Below, in pieces: positions 11,549 to 22,645 of a DNA stretch of 60,000 nt (position 1 is the stretch's first letter; every line of letters begins with the position of its first letter). The notes below the pieces were generated by a model. The model had not been told where the DNA came from. It did not search any database and saw nothing but the letters and a program-made list of their open reading frames with translations. Origin of the DNA: Bugula neritina (Eukaryota; Bryozoa; Gymnolaemata; Cheilostomatida; Bugulidae). A program made the position numbers and the translations under genes. The DNA is taken from positions 5,129,662 to 5,189,661 of the forward strand of contig OZ037770.1 in assembly GCA_964035545.1 (NCBI GenBank), written 5' to 3'.

Positions 11549-13171
11549 ATTGCATGAAATTATCTAACCATTCCTGACAAAGAATCGAGATAATAACTCC
11601 AAAGTTGGTCAGTTGAAACCACAGCAGTAATACTTTAATCGTTATAATTGTAAGGTTTAATTTTATACCAAGCCCCAATAAGTACATATAACTATGACAA
11701 CACAGCCTAAGCACCTCCAATGCAAGAAACTTAGTATTGTGGTGCTGCAAATCCTCCAGTTACAAATGAGTAGAGCTTTCATGATTATTGGTCTACCATA
11801 ATGTTTATTTAGTTTTAAGGACTAGCATAAATGCTATTATATGCGGGAGGTATTTGAAAAGCTTCCAACTCCATCTTCAACTACGGGCTATTATAATTAT
11901 GCCGATAAACGAGATACTACACTCAGACTGCCCTGTTATAGTACTATGATTGGCTACTGCAAAATTTTTGCCGATAGACAACATTTAATTATGATGTAAT
12001 GTATCTCGTATTGGTACATAAGTGTTATGTCTGAGGACGAGATACTGTGAAATTATGCCCTGAAAAAATTAATGTGAACCAGTTACAACTGGCTTCAACC
12101 AAAACACTGGAATATGTAAATTTCTTTTTCAATGATGGCTGTCACTGAGACATGAAAATATAATAGCTCATGATAAGCTGACTGACAGCACAATACTATG
12201 GAAACTGAAAAACTCATTTGCTATGAACTATAATATTTGTTTTGTAACGAATCTAAAGTTTGCCAGCCTACACTAGCAAATGCTCTTATATGATTGAGAG
12301 CTCCTCCCCTCCCCCTACACTATGCCCTTTGTATAACCACATTTTTCCCTTCCCACACCACTTAGTTAATACAAACTACAAGCACAATTTAATCTGTTAT
12401 CATAATGGCAGCCAAGCTTTTTGATGTAGAATGTTCTAGAAATATAATGAATAAACTATGGGGTTGTTTAAATACACAATGGCGTTTTTTCCATGACAAC
12501 AAAGTCCATCTACATTCACACTAAACATTACATTATCTTGATTGTTATTCTTAAACTTGTGTAAGTCTTGTAAGTCTATGTAAACTCATGTAATTCTTGA
12601 TTGCTTTTTTTCAAATTCTGAAATATAATTCACACTTTCTAAAAAGTGTATATATTTGCAGTTGAAATTGAAAATTATGATTTCTAGTTCAAAGTTTGAG
12701 TGCAGAGTAAAATTAGGTTACAGTTATAGTAATATAGGTGAAAACCAAAATATATAAAAAGAACTACAGCCTTAAAAATGAATCAAAACCTAAATTATAG
12801 CCCAAGTCCTAACAGACTAAAAGAAATAGCTGATCTCATACCAGGGTTGTGGGTGCGCATGTACTCAGCTGAACTATAAATAACTTTCTCTCTCACTTCA
12901 TCAGACAGTAGGGACAGTGACTTCTGTTCAAATATAGATTAGTATGTCTTATGAGTATATCAAGCTATATTTCTTCATGTATATCAACATAATATGTCTT
13001 AAATTATAATTAAGCAATGTAATTATACATAGAGGATATATTTATAGCAATACTGTTTTACATTATAATTGTTCTAAAAAATATTATAGTTTCTAAATCT
13101 TACATTTTTCTACAAATGACAACAAAACAGATTTAATGCTTTTATAAACATAACATATATATTTTTCTTAG
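11549..13171. other. No gene seen
   Basis: AT-rich non-coding DNA. The 67-codon - strand ORF at 11547-11750 is hydrophobic and unrecognised. Confidence 0.5.
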
Positions 13172-13262
13172 GGTAAATCTAAATGCCAAGTTTTACCAAT
13201 TAAAATACCGAAACCAGAACTAGTAGCTAAAACAACAAAGCAAGCAGTGAACTCACCAACAG
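13172..13262 (+). CDS. Possible internal exon, product unknown
   Basis: A strong acceptor (ATTTTTCTTAG) ends at 13171. An open 30-codon frame starting at phase 0 follows, containing QVLPIKIPKPELVAKTTKQA, and a donor CCAACAG/GTGTGAAG lies at 13263. The base composition is less AT-biased than its flanks. The peptide is polar and proline/lysine-rich with no recognised domain, and no partner exons with matching phase were found. Confidence 0.25.
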
Positions 13263-13991
13263 GTGTGAAGTGAACATAGCAGAAATACGAATTTGCATGT
13301 ATAGGAGCCATAAGGAGTTATCTTTACAGTAATACCTTCCATCATTTTGATTATGTTTTTAGCATTGCCATTAGCTTCCTCCACTCTTCAAAGCAATATA
13401 TATCTATTGCAAAACTTAAATGGAGCCAATAATAACAAACTGAAAATGAAGTCATTTTTTTATTCTTAGTTTGCAGTCACAGTTGTCGTTTTGATGAAGA
13501 TGCAAAATATTGTTATTAAAAACTTTTGTAATAATATGCTAGTGTATCACTGATGATAAAGTACATCATATGACGTGTGTGGATCCCAAAACTAACAGTT
13601 ATAAGATAAAAGTCAAATATACTATATGAAATTGAATACGTTATATAACATTTGCTGATACCTTATGACGCATTGTCAAGCATACGGTACTGGGCTGCAT
13701 GCACTGCAAAAAGCTTTGATGTGAAGCTTGCTATGTTAATTATAATCAGCAAAGTACTAAATCAGATCACTTCTCAGATCAAGTCACCGTTCAAGTCAAT
13801 TATAGCAATGACTTGAGATTTCAGTGAATTGAAAATACAATACAACCAATGAATTTTTCAACAACATTTATCACAGTTTCTAAAATATTTTTTCTAATCA
13901 TAGTACCAAAAACGCAAGCAACAGATAGTTCAAGTCCTTGCTATAAAGTTATTCAATACAATTTTATTGATTCCATATTCTATAAAACTCT

Positions 13992-14066
13992 TGTCACAGC
14001 TAGGATCTGATCCCGACACCCGTCAGTTGCAAGTGCAGACGCACTAACCATTACACCAAAAGGTCT
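13992..14066 (-). repeat. tRNA-like sequence, probable SINE head
   Basis: On the - strand an A-box-like TGGTGTAATGG (14058-14048) is followed 44 nt later by a B-box-like GGGATCAGATCC (14014-14003). That is the spacing of an internal RNA polymerase III promoter in a tRNA. The acceptor arms do not pair, so this is not a working tRNA. A tRNA-derived SINE or tRNA pseudogene is the best explanation. Confidence 0.5.
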
Positions 14067-14351
14067 ATTGGATAATCGCAATAATCCGCACTTGCTCAAA
14101 ATTTAACTCATTCCAGAACATTTTTGAAGACAAGTTGCATATAGTCAACACTCTAACTAAGTCCACGGGCGAGTTGAACAAAATCAGCCTGAATAAACTC
14201 TGATAATCAGTAAGTCATTTTGCTGTCTCATGCATAAAGAAGGCAGACAACTTAAAAGTAGTTCTTAGGTCTTTCATGAACTACACATGGCTACTCTTCG
14301 GGCCGTCATATTCCAACCCCCTAATTTACTTGAAAGAGAAAGAAAACTTAC

Positions 14352-15226
14352 TTGTCTATGGCCTCCATTACCATCAGAACAAATGTGCCACTGTTGGCTT
14401 TAGCCAGTTTATCAATATTATATCCAACATCGGCTATAGTCACACCCCCAACAAACTGGTCGTAGAACAAAGGCTTTACAACGGCAGAAGACAGTCTTTT
14501 ACCCAAAATTCTCTGTGTCCTTTCAAATATCTGTAACAAAACAATTGCTGCTCAATACTCTACAAATATTTCCAACTGAGACATAATATATGTACAGAAC
14601 TATCAATATTCTATAACATTGTTCCACCTTTATATTATGTCTGTTTAAATTACTGAGTGAAGCACATCACCAATTGATGTGATGGTAAAGGTCACTGATA
14701 TGGTTGACTTCGATAATATTGCTGAAGAATATTTTATTCACTTTTTTATTTACTTTGTTTTCTATAAAATTGCATAATAATTGTCGAATTTCCAAGTCTT
14801 ACTGGTTAGGAGTTGTATGCTCCTGTCACTTATCACAATATTATATTGAGTTATAAGAAGCACACTGATATGTAAGTTATAATAAACTGTCATATCACAT
14901 TGTGCAATTTTACAACTTCACTAAGATATAATGATGTGCAATATTATATAAAGTTGTGGTGTTTTGTAATACGATACCCTATATAATTTACATAATAAGT
15001 TTCGAAAGTAATGTAAAGCGAGACTTAGTATGTAACACATAACCTCTGCTGATCTGCTCACAAATGTCCTGTTGGAACAAACTCTGAAGACTGTCAGAGC
15101 TCTCACACTCTCCCACGATGACTTCTCTTTGAAAGCTTGCTTGTGATCAGTGAAATCCAAATCTGCAACTGGAGATGTCGCTGTATCTTCTGCAACTGTT
15201 TCTTGGTTGATTAAAACTGCCTTTTG
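14352..15226 (-). CDS. PRODH: Proline dehydrogenase-family gene, two 5' exons
   Basis: The family comprises mitochondrial flavoenzymes that oxidise proline (or hydroxyproline for the PRODH2 branch) as the first catabolic step. Two exons are visible on the - strand. One is 15226-15044: 61 codons including LDFTDHKQAFKEKSSWESVR, donor GAG/GTTATG. The other is 14530-14352: acceptor TTTTGTTACAG, 59 codons plus 2 nt, with QRILGKRLSSAVVKP and FYDQFVGG, donor GTAAGT. These match the N-terminal 'F..H..A...K..WE.VRAL' and 'FYGxFVAGE' segments of the family. The barrel and its FAD-binding and substrate residues would lie in later exons, to the left or missing; I could not find them. A TAG at 15229-15227 immediately precedes the first exon. 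It sits at the end of a pyrimidine-rich stretch, so it is probably a splice acceptor. PRODH versus PRODH2 is undecided. Confidence 0.62.
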
Positions 15227-15298
15227 CTAACGGGGCAAGACAGTTGAGAAAAAATTCTGCTGCTGAAAATGTCGGGCAGAGAGCTTGACAAAAGACAT
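15227..15298 (-). other. In-frame ATG-to-TAG leader before the PRODH-like exon
   Basis: An ATG at 15298-15296 opens 23 codons (MSFVKLSARHF... ending STVLPR) with a basic, hydroxylated composition like a mitochondrial presequence. It is in the same frame as the downstream PRODH-like exon and separated from it only by TAG. The same bases also form a good acceptor tract (ttttttctcaactgtc, then ccccgttag). It is therefore either intron sequence or a presequence interrupted by a nonsense codon. Confidence 0.3.
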
Positions 15299-15520
15299 TA
15301 CTGGACAAGTCAAAATCTGAGTGCAAATTAAACTTGTTTTACAAAACAAAGTTGTGGAAGAATCTAATGTCAGCTGTCAAGTGTGGTTACTGCAGAATGT
15401 GTTGTACTGCGGACAGTAAACTTCTAACACTCAGTTTGATTGGCCTAACAGTAATATCTGGTCAGTTACTTACAACAAACCAGACACTGTGTAACATATT
15501 AATATAACACTGAAGTAAGG

Positions 15521-15580
15521 ATTTATACTATAATCTGATTGGTATAATTATATATATTATATATAATATTATTTGCCTAC
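15521..15580. repeat. Short segment repeated on the far side of the gypsy element
   Basis: The sequence actataatctgattggtata followed by an AT tract and ttatttgc recurs, slightly diverged, at 24,023-24,064, directly after the right LTR. Confidence 0.6.
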
Positions 15581-15714
15581 ATCAGTCTTGGTATATTTAG
15601 CTTGCCTCCAAGGACTGCATTGTGCAAACAGATTTCTCATTGATTAATGGGGACAGTGCTATCGCAAGGCACAAATTCATTCAAACAGTTCTATCAAATT
15701 AAATATGGGCTTAC

Positions 15715-16932
15715 TGTAGTGAATTTTGCCAGTTCACTATTATTATGTGTGGGTTAACTTAATCAAAGCCACTGCACCAGGTTGTTTATGCTAAGATAAC
15801 TTTATTATTTACACAAATACAAGAAGGTTAGTTACTGCTAACATGAATAGAAAACGATTACATAATTAGTGAGCTTTAAAGGATTGCTCTATCTTGTCTA
15901 ATAAATGGCCATTTAGGTCAAACACACATAATATTGTGTTTTTCTAAGCATGCATTGACAAAAAGCATTTGACCAAAAGTAGAAAAAGTTAGTTGAAGTT
16001 GAGGGTGTAGATTGGTAACAGCCAAAACGCCGATTTTGAAATGAGCTGGGAACTGTGACGTAACAGCGCCAGCATTCCTGCTGGTCACGTGACTATACAA
16101 ATGAATAACTATAGAAATATGACTGTGAGATGTGATCTTTCAGCTCGTAATTTGTATATTTATAGAAGTGCAAATGTGAATTATCTTAATCTATAGTTTT
16201 TTGACATTCTAAATAACATGTATGTAATAACATTAGGCTATATTTTGCTTGTAACCATTAGAAAAAAGCATTGCAAAAGCATGCATTCTTTAGGATGAAT
16301 GCCTGCGATAGATCTAAACTAGGTCAGATTGTGCAATATTACGGGCACACCAAAGCTGACCTATATAGCGCACTGTAACTGCTTGAGCGTTATTGGTTGA
16401 TATTGTGCTCAGCAACCTTGAATACTAGCGTTATAGTTAGCACGTGCAGCATAGTTACTGGCGTTCACACGTCACGTATTAGGCTATTCTTTTTCATGGC
16501 TGAAAATTTCACCGCCCTCAAATTTGGAATTTTGAAAAGCTGTTTTCTAGGCACATATCCCTTTGCAAAGTAACAATTGTTTGCATACACATTAAATTAT
16601 AGTTCATAATTATAATGTGATTGTAATAAACTAAGATTGAGCAATCCTTTAATACGCAACTACTCTAAATGAAGTCCCACGCTGCTCTGCCGGCTAGCTA
16701 CTCAACGCACTGCAACTACGAGTAGCTAGCTCCACCTGCTATCAATTAGTGTGACTGTCCTGATTGGTGGTTACTAGTGGTACCACTGCTGTCCATAGCT
16801 ACAATCCGACAGGGTTGAACTCACAATATAATAAACCATATAGAGTGAACCTTTTCGATTAATACAATAATAATTGCACTACTAAAATCCATCATAATAC
16901 AATAAAGAATTGCACCACTAAAATCCATCACA
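15715..16932 (-). repeat. 3' LTR of gypsy copy 1, split by a MITE
   Basis: The left LTR runs from TGTAGTG (15715) to CATCACA (16932), with TG..CA ends. Removing the MITE and one TTAA (773 bp) leaves 445 bp, the exact length of the right LTR. The - strand carries AATAAA at 15806-15801. The purine-rich AGGTGTGGCGAG just inside the LTR (16944-16933) is the candidate polypurine tract, though it is a weak one. Confidence 0.93.
15876..16652. mobile_element. TTAA-flanked MITE, copy 2, inside the gypsy LTR
   Basis: The element is 15880-16648 (769 bp), with TTAA at 15876-15879 and 16649-16652. The undamaged right LTR supplies the pre-insertion site, gagctTTAAtacgc, proving a 4-bp TTAA duplication. 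Termini are AGGATTGCTC and GAGCAATCCT. It inserted after the retrotransposon. Confidence 0.93.
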
Positions 16933-18203
16933 CTCGCCACACCTATCGAAAAGTACACTCTACGATTGATGCTTGCATAACAACATAATTTTTGAAAAAG
17001 AAAAGGAAATAAAAGTAAAATAAAATAAAAGATCAAAACAACACAGGAATGAGAGAACACAAAATATGTATTCCAAATGATGTCCATATTGTAACACGAT
17101 CGATCCGGGTCCGTCACAGGGCACAGGGTCTCTCATCAAATAATGTAGGGTAGCATAAACTTTATAGTGAGAAGGAGAGGTACTGTTTCACACTCATCTA
17201 GTCGAAGCCAAGCGATGGGGGTCGAGGAGTCCCCAGAAGAATCAAGCGTGGCAAAGGAATCTCTCCAAAGGGAGAGAGAAGGAAAAGGGGGTTGGAGCGT
17301 ACGAAGGAATCTCCCCAAAGGGGGGGAGATGGAGGGGGTCTACTGGTCTCTTTAATACCAACGTCTACCTCGTCGCCGTCGAATTCCCAAAAGGTGTAAA
17401 GGAAAGGCTTCTTCATCTTAATTTCTATATTTACTTTTTACTTCCTGCAGGAATCTTTAATATTACCTCTTTTTCTTAATATTATTTCATACAGTTTTAT
17501 TATTAGGATGTAGCCACAGGAGAGAAAAGGGAGGAGCTACTCTGCCTATACCGGAACGTGATCACCAGGAGAGGAGAGGGAAGAACTACTGTGTCAGTTG
17601 TCTCTGGCACTTCTGTTATGAAGATCATCAGCACTGCTGCCATGTCGCTACAAGAATCCAGTCAAGCAGCCAGCATCTAGCCGAAAATTGAGATGAATGA
17701 TGTGACTGCGCTATGCCAGGAGAAGGAATTTGGCCCTGCCATTCCAGTCTCACCTGCAACAGAATGCCAGCAACTGTTGAAGGGGTTTGCACCTGTCAGT
17801 ACGACACCTCGACTGAGTCTCGCAATCACTAACCACTGATTAATAATTAAATCATGTGGTCGACCGCCCCACTCAAGTCGTCAATGAATCACCTGACTTG
17901 GGAAATCAACTTTATCGTTATGATAAAGCGAGACTGATTTAGGCTACCAGCTTGAATTCTACTTAAATAATAGAATTATACTAGTAGACTTACCATAAGA
18001 CAGCCCTGATTTTAGTCTGCTGCCCACTTAGGCTACGTAGTGCGCCAGCCTGCCAAGTACGTGCGTGCACGTTGGCAGTTGAATCAGAAAAGAACGCTTT
18101 TCGCAGTGAAAGTGATTGTATAATACCCCTTTCACTAGCGAGCTGACTTCGCTTTTTTCTCACCCCCGGTGGTGTTTTGTATTGCACCACTTGGGTAGGC
18201 AAC
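16933..18203 (-). other. 3' non-coding part of gypsy copy 1
   Basis: This lies between the integrase stop and the 3' LTR. It contains two GA/CT-rich near-palindromes at about 17,257-17,335 (ctctccaaagggagag and ctccccaaaggggggag). Two imperfect copies of an aggagagaaaagggagga-type motif lie at about 17,513-17,590. There is a short + strand open frame at 17,692-17,840, with ALCQEKEFGPAIPVSP inside. No env-like gene was recognised. Confidence 0.5.
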
Positions 18204-19840
18204 TCACAATTGCGTCTCCTTATATCTTGGAAATGCAACTCTCAATTGCTCGTCCCCCCAGATTTCTTTTATGATAGCTGATGGATGTTTTTCCACTGCA
18301 TCACACAAGAAATCTTTTAAATAAGATGGAGGCGCCCTAGTGCGTTGCCTACGCTCCAACTGCACTGGGGAATTTGCTACGACTGGTGACTCTTCCACCA
18401 CGGGTGGTGTCGCCAGTACGGGGGGGGGGTCCACCAGTACGGGTGGTCCTCCCCTAGCTGCCTCTCTCTCATTATGTTGAGGAATTTCCATCTCATCCGG
18501 AACGATGGGCCTGTCGACCGGCTCCACAGATATTGGGGCCGGCTCTGACAGGTCTTCAGGTGTGTCGACCTCCTCTTCCTGGGGTGGAGGAGGTTGGGGC
18601 TGGTCGGCTGACGCATCAGCCGCTCCGTCCTGGTCTGGCAGTATTTCCTCGATCTCTCTGTACGCCATGGGTCGCCCCCTCATAGGAGGGCGCCTAGCTG
18701 GCTCTAAGAGAGGAGGTGCTTGACCTGCCGCATCGGGACTTGCCCAGTGAGGTTTTAGCCGTGCCTCGTTCTGGATCGACACTTGTCCAGACCGTTCCAC
18801 TTTGTATGTATGGTTTGGCATTACCTAAATTACGCAGTAGGGACCTACGAACTTCGGCTGCAACTTGGCTGCCTGTCCGCGCCTGCGGTGATGACTGGTC
18901 ATCCAGACCCAGTCCCCACCTTGTATAAAGGCGGGTCGTCAGAGTCACCACTCCTGACCTGCCACTGCTGCTCACGTAGCACCTCGCTAGCCGTCCCCAT
19001 GCGTTTTACGAGCTTGTCCACGTAGTCGTGGACATTGCTCTCGGAAGTCGGAACATGATAGGTTACGTGCTCAGGAACCCTTGTTTCTCTCTCCAGCATG
19101 AGAAAATTAGGGGTCTCCAGTGTACTGGAGTGAGGGGTACTACGGTACGCTCGCATGATCTGCGGTAACACCAAGTCCCACTCTTCCTGGCTCCTACCGA
19201 TAAGCAGGCTTCTCAGAGAGTCCCCTAGCATTCGGTTGTTCTGCTCCACAACCCCGTTCCCTTGCGGGTGATACAGGGTCGTCCGACTCTGGTTCACCCC
19301 CCACTTTACAGAGATTGCTCATGAGTTGCAACTGAAACTGGGCGCCTTGGTCAGAGTGTTTCTCCTCCGGCAAGCCGAAATAGCAGAACACCTGCTGATC
19401 CAAGGCTCTGGCCACCGAGGGGGCAGACGCATCTGGAATAGCCAATGCATCAGCCCACCGCGTGAAATGGTCAGTCTCTCGCTGTTGTGGGCATGGGGCC
19501 TACCAGATTGACAGCAACCACCTGCCACGGACGACCGGCATGGAGGCGACGCCTCCCTGCGGTCTCAGTGGAGCGGCCATGCTTGCTAGCTTGGCACACC
19601 TCGCACTTCCGCACCCGGAGTCGGACATCCCGGGTCATACCGGGCCAAAACCACTGGAGTTGAAGACACCTGGTCACCCGGCTAGCTCCTGCTTGAGCTT
19701 GCTTATGGGTGTCCCAGATCAACTCCCGCCTCAGGGCTGACGGGCAGACTACCCTCTCTCGTTCACTGCGATTGGTGCCGGCTGCCAACGTTATCGTTAG
19801 CAGCCCATCGCTGGTGAACCTGAGGGAGTCCTAGCGGTCA
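18204..19840 (-). pseudogene. Gypsy copy 1 integrase with C-terminal extension (broken)
   Basis: Integrase inserts the cDNA copy into host DNA. Reading down the - strand: the zinc-binding region (19788-19600) has THKQAQAG, then CEVC; next comes the catalytic core; then a GPY/F-type domain (FVGPYCV ... TYKVERSGQV, about 18,870-18,770); then a proline/glutamate-rich tail ending at 18204. The core has HSDQGAQF (second Asp) and YHPQGNGVVEQNNR (Glu), but the first catalytic Asp position reads VAVNLVGP. Asn replaces the Asp kept in copy 3 (VAKDPVGP). The second zinc-ligand His of the HX3H motif, present in copies 2 and 3, is Gln here. At least three frame changes occur, plus a TAG just before the domain (near 19,832). 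Confidence 0.9.
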
Positions 19841-19930
19841 CAGAAGTACTTAAACTCAGTACTCTTCACTCGCTGTTCGGCCTCACTCGGCCGCCGTCCC
19901 TCCTTCTTGGCCCGGACTAGGTCACTAGGA

Positions 19931-20629
19931 CTAGGACTTGGCCACTCCTGGTAGCGTAGACTGGAGCCGACATAGCTCCCTGACGTTCCGAAGCAACGTG
20001 GGGTTTGCGTGAAGGTTGTTAACAGCTTTGTTGGGCGATTCGGACAGGAGTTGCCCTTCTTCCCAGCTGTACACACCCGCTTTCCCCAACTGCGCTTCGA
20101 CATCCGAGCGAGGGGGTCCACCGACCCTGCGCTCGATAATCTGGCACTGCTTACACCCATCTGCCTGGCGGCGGCTGAGTCCATCTGCATTACCGTGTTT
20201 CCTACCGGGTCGATGCTCGATCCGATAAGAAAACTCTGCCAGGATCTCTAGCCAGCGCGCTACTTGGCTTGATGGTTCTGCCCGTCGACACAGCCATATC
20301 AGGGACGCATGATCCGTCCGAAGCCGGAATGTGCGCCCATATAGATATGGTCTAAAGTGTTTGACCGCCTTGACTACTGCCAAGAGTTCCCTCCTGGTTG
20401 TACAGTAGTTCTTCTCAGGCGCCGACAGGGCCTTGCTATAGTAAGCCACCACCACCTCGCGACCATCTTGGACCTGCGATAGCACAGCCCCCACATTATG
20501 GTTACTGGCATCAGTATCCAAAATGTACTCCTCCGCAGGGTCAGGATACGCCAAGATGGGTGCTTCCACCAGGCGATCCTTCAGGTGGTCAAATGCCTTC
20601 TGCTCAGCCTGCGTCCACTGCCATCGCAC
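19931..20629 (-). pseudogene. Gypsy copy 1 RNase H segment
   Basis: RNase H removes the RNA template during reverse transcription. The acidic residues are visible: DTDASN, then CTTRRELLAVVKA, then RTDHASL and HGNADGLSR. All four are intact here, in contrast to copy 2. The frame is separated from the RT by a frameshift at about 20,630-20,650 and shifts again near 19,950 before the conserved RAKKEGRRPSE linker. Confidence 0.9.
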
Positions 20630-21910
20630 CCCCTTTGCGGTCAGCCGATTTAACAGCTGTGCAATTCCCGCGAAGTCTGGTATGTACTGCCCAGTCCCTC
20701 ACAGCCCGTACCTTCTCTGGGTCGGTGGAAACCCCGTCTCGACCAACTACATGGCCCAGGTACTTAACCTCGCGTTGCAGTAATGCACACTTCGAGGGCT
20801 TTAGCTTCAGGCTCGCAGCTCGGAGTCTGTCGATCACCTCCCTGAGTCGACTGACATGTGTGTCGAAGTCGAGGGAGATGACGATGACATCATCGAGATA
20901 GATGAGCAAGGTCTTCCAGTGCAGTCCACTCAGGACCTGCTCCATGAGTCGCTGGAAGGTGGCTGGTGCGGACGTAAGTCCGAATGGCAACACCTTCCAT
21001 TTCCGGAGCCCATCTCGCGTTATAAACGCGGCCTTGTCCTGTGCTTCAGGACTCAGGGGCACCTGCCAATACTCGCTTAGCAAGTCCAACGTGCTGAAGA
21101 ACTTGCTACCAGCTAAGGCATCGAGCGACTCATCGATCCTCGGGAGAGGGTAAGCGTCCTGGATGGTCACGCTGTTCAGCCTGCGATAGTCAACGCAAAA
21201 CCTCCAGCTACCATCCTTTTTCCGAACCAGGACGACTGGAGAACTCCAGGCCCCATGGCCTGGCTCATTCAGGTCCCGGTTCAGAAGGTCTTGCACCTGA
21301 CGGCTCACTTCTCTCTCCTTCTCAGGACCTGACCGGCGGGTCGGCTGCCGAATGGGCGCCGTCCCCACTGCCAGGGGTATCTCATGACAGACAGTCTTAG
21401 TCAGACCCATGTCATGGTCGCCGCAACTAAACACGTCCTTGTACTCAGAGAGTAGCCGCGCCATCACCAGGCGTTTTCGCTTGCTCTCACAGCCATCACA
21501 GGCATCCTTGTACAATTCTGCTACGTGTTCAGGCACCGGCCCCCTGCCGTCTCTAGTGGGTACTCCCCGGGCGTCGTCCGCTGTTTCCAGCGCGGGCCCT
21601 ACATCCTCCTCTTGCACGGAGTGGAACTTCCCTACTAGAGACCCAGCCGGTAATTCTACCGGCTCCGTGAAAGGATTTACGCACTGGACCAGGAACTCCC
21701 CCTCGCTCATCCAGTCTATTCAGACTGTTAGCGAGCTGGAAGCCCCCCACCTTCCACCACTCCGAGCTCGGAGATTTCCCTACAGTTCACTCTGCAGCGA
21801 ACTGTAGCCCGGGAGCGCCCAGGTACAGTACAGCGCTGTGCCACCTGCACTCTCCCCACCAAGGGTCGGCCAAATCGGTCGACACAGGCCAGCTCACGCC
21901 CCGCCATCAC
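20604..21910 (-). pseudogene. Gypsy copy 1 reverse transcriptase
   Basis: The longest open piece of the element (20604-21710, 368 codons) holds the full polymerase core. Motifs are WSSPVVLVRKKDGSWRFCVD, FFSTLDLLSEYWQVPL (first catalytic Asp), PFGLTSAPATFQRLM, LLIYLDDVIV (YxDD box) and LKPSKCALLQREVKYLG. A short upstream frame (21728-21910) continues the protease-RT linker after a frame change. The polymerase itself shows no obvious lethal change. The C-terminal reading frame ends in out-of-frame sequence after KVRAVRDW. Confidence 0.95.
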
Positions 21911-21946
21911 TACTGCCCATTTGCTAAAGTCTAGGTAGCACCTGTG

Positions 21947-22581
21947 TCATTTAAGAAATGGCATGCCCAAGATGGCATCCTCCTTGAGTTGACTGACGAT
22001 GAAGGTCTCACTGATCGTCTGATCACGGACTCTACCAGTCAACTGGATTACCCCATAGAAAGGAATACACGACCCGTCCGCCAACGTGCCGTGCTCCCTT
22101 TCATATGGTTCTAGGCTAGCCCTGTCCCTGGCACTGAGGATGTGGAATAGACGTCGACTCAGGAGATTTGTGGTGCACCCAGTGTCCAACAGGAATGTGA
22201 CAGCTTTGCCAGCAAGTTTGCCGGGGAGGAAATAGCTGCTTCCGTATGGCTGAGCGCTCACTGAGCAATTTGTCTCTTGAGGCGACACTTCATGTGCATG
22301 GAGTTGGGGATGCACCTGTGCTTTCCGGTTGCGAAGGGGTCGTCGACGTTGCATGGGCGGGCAGGGTCTCGCTCACACACGGGCGGCCGAGTGAATTCTC
22401 GGACTGATTCTCGTGTGGGCAACCAAGGAAAATCCCTATTGTGCTCCCACTTGTCGTTCACTCCCTCATCAAGCAAACCTTCAAAGCGGTTTTTGAGTGC
22501 CCAAGCCGGAGGTATTGGTGGGCCTTGCGGCCGACTCACTCTCTTTGGGGCTTGCCACTCTGGCGAAGGCGGCCTCCTCAC
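21947..22581 (-). pseudogene. Gypsy copy 1 protease and gag-pol linker
   Basis: The aspartic protease frame (21947-22354) carries the catalytic TFLLDTGCTTNLLS motif and the C-terminal DAILGMPFL. The basic, proline-rich linker upstream (22258-22581) is in another frame, so at least one frameshift separates them. Confidence 0.9.
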
Positions 22582-22645
22582 CAGTGGGGTGGGGGCCGTA
22601 GCCTCTGCCTTGGGGGGTTAAACTGAGGCCCACGGTAGGCGGAAG

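Noticed and set aside
20398-20901. 167-codon + strand ORF and other long + ORFs at 18.5-22.6 and 37.1-41.6 kb
   Set aside because: Antisense shadows of GC-rich gypsy coding sequence on the - strand.
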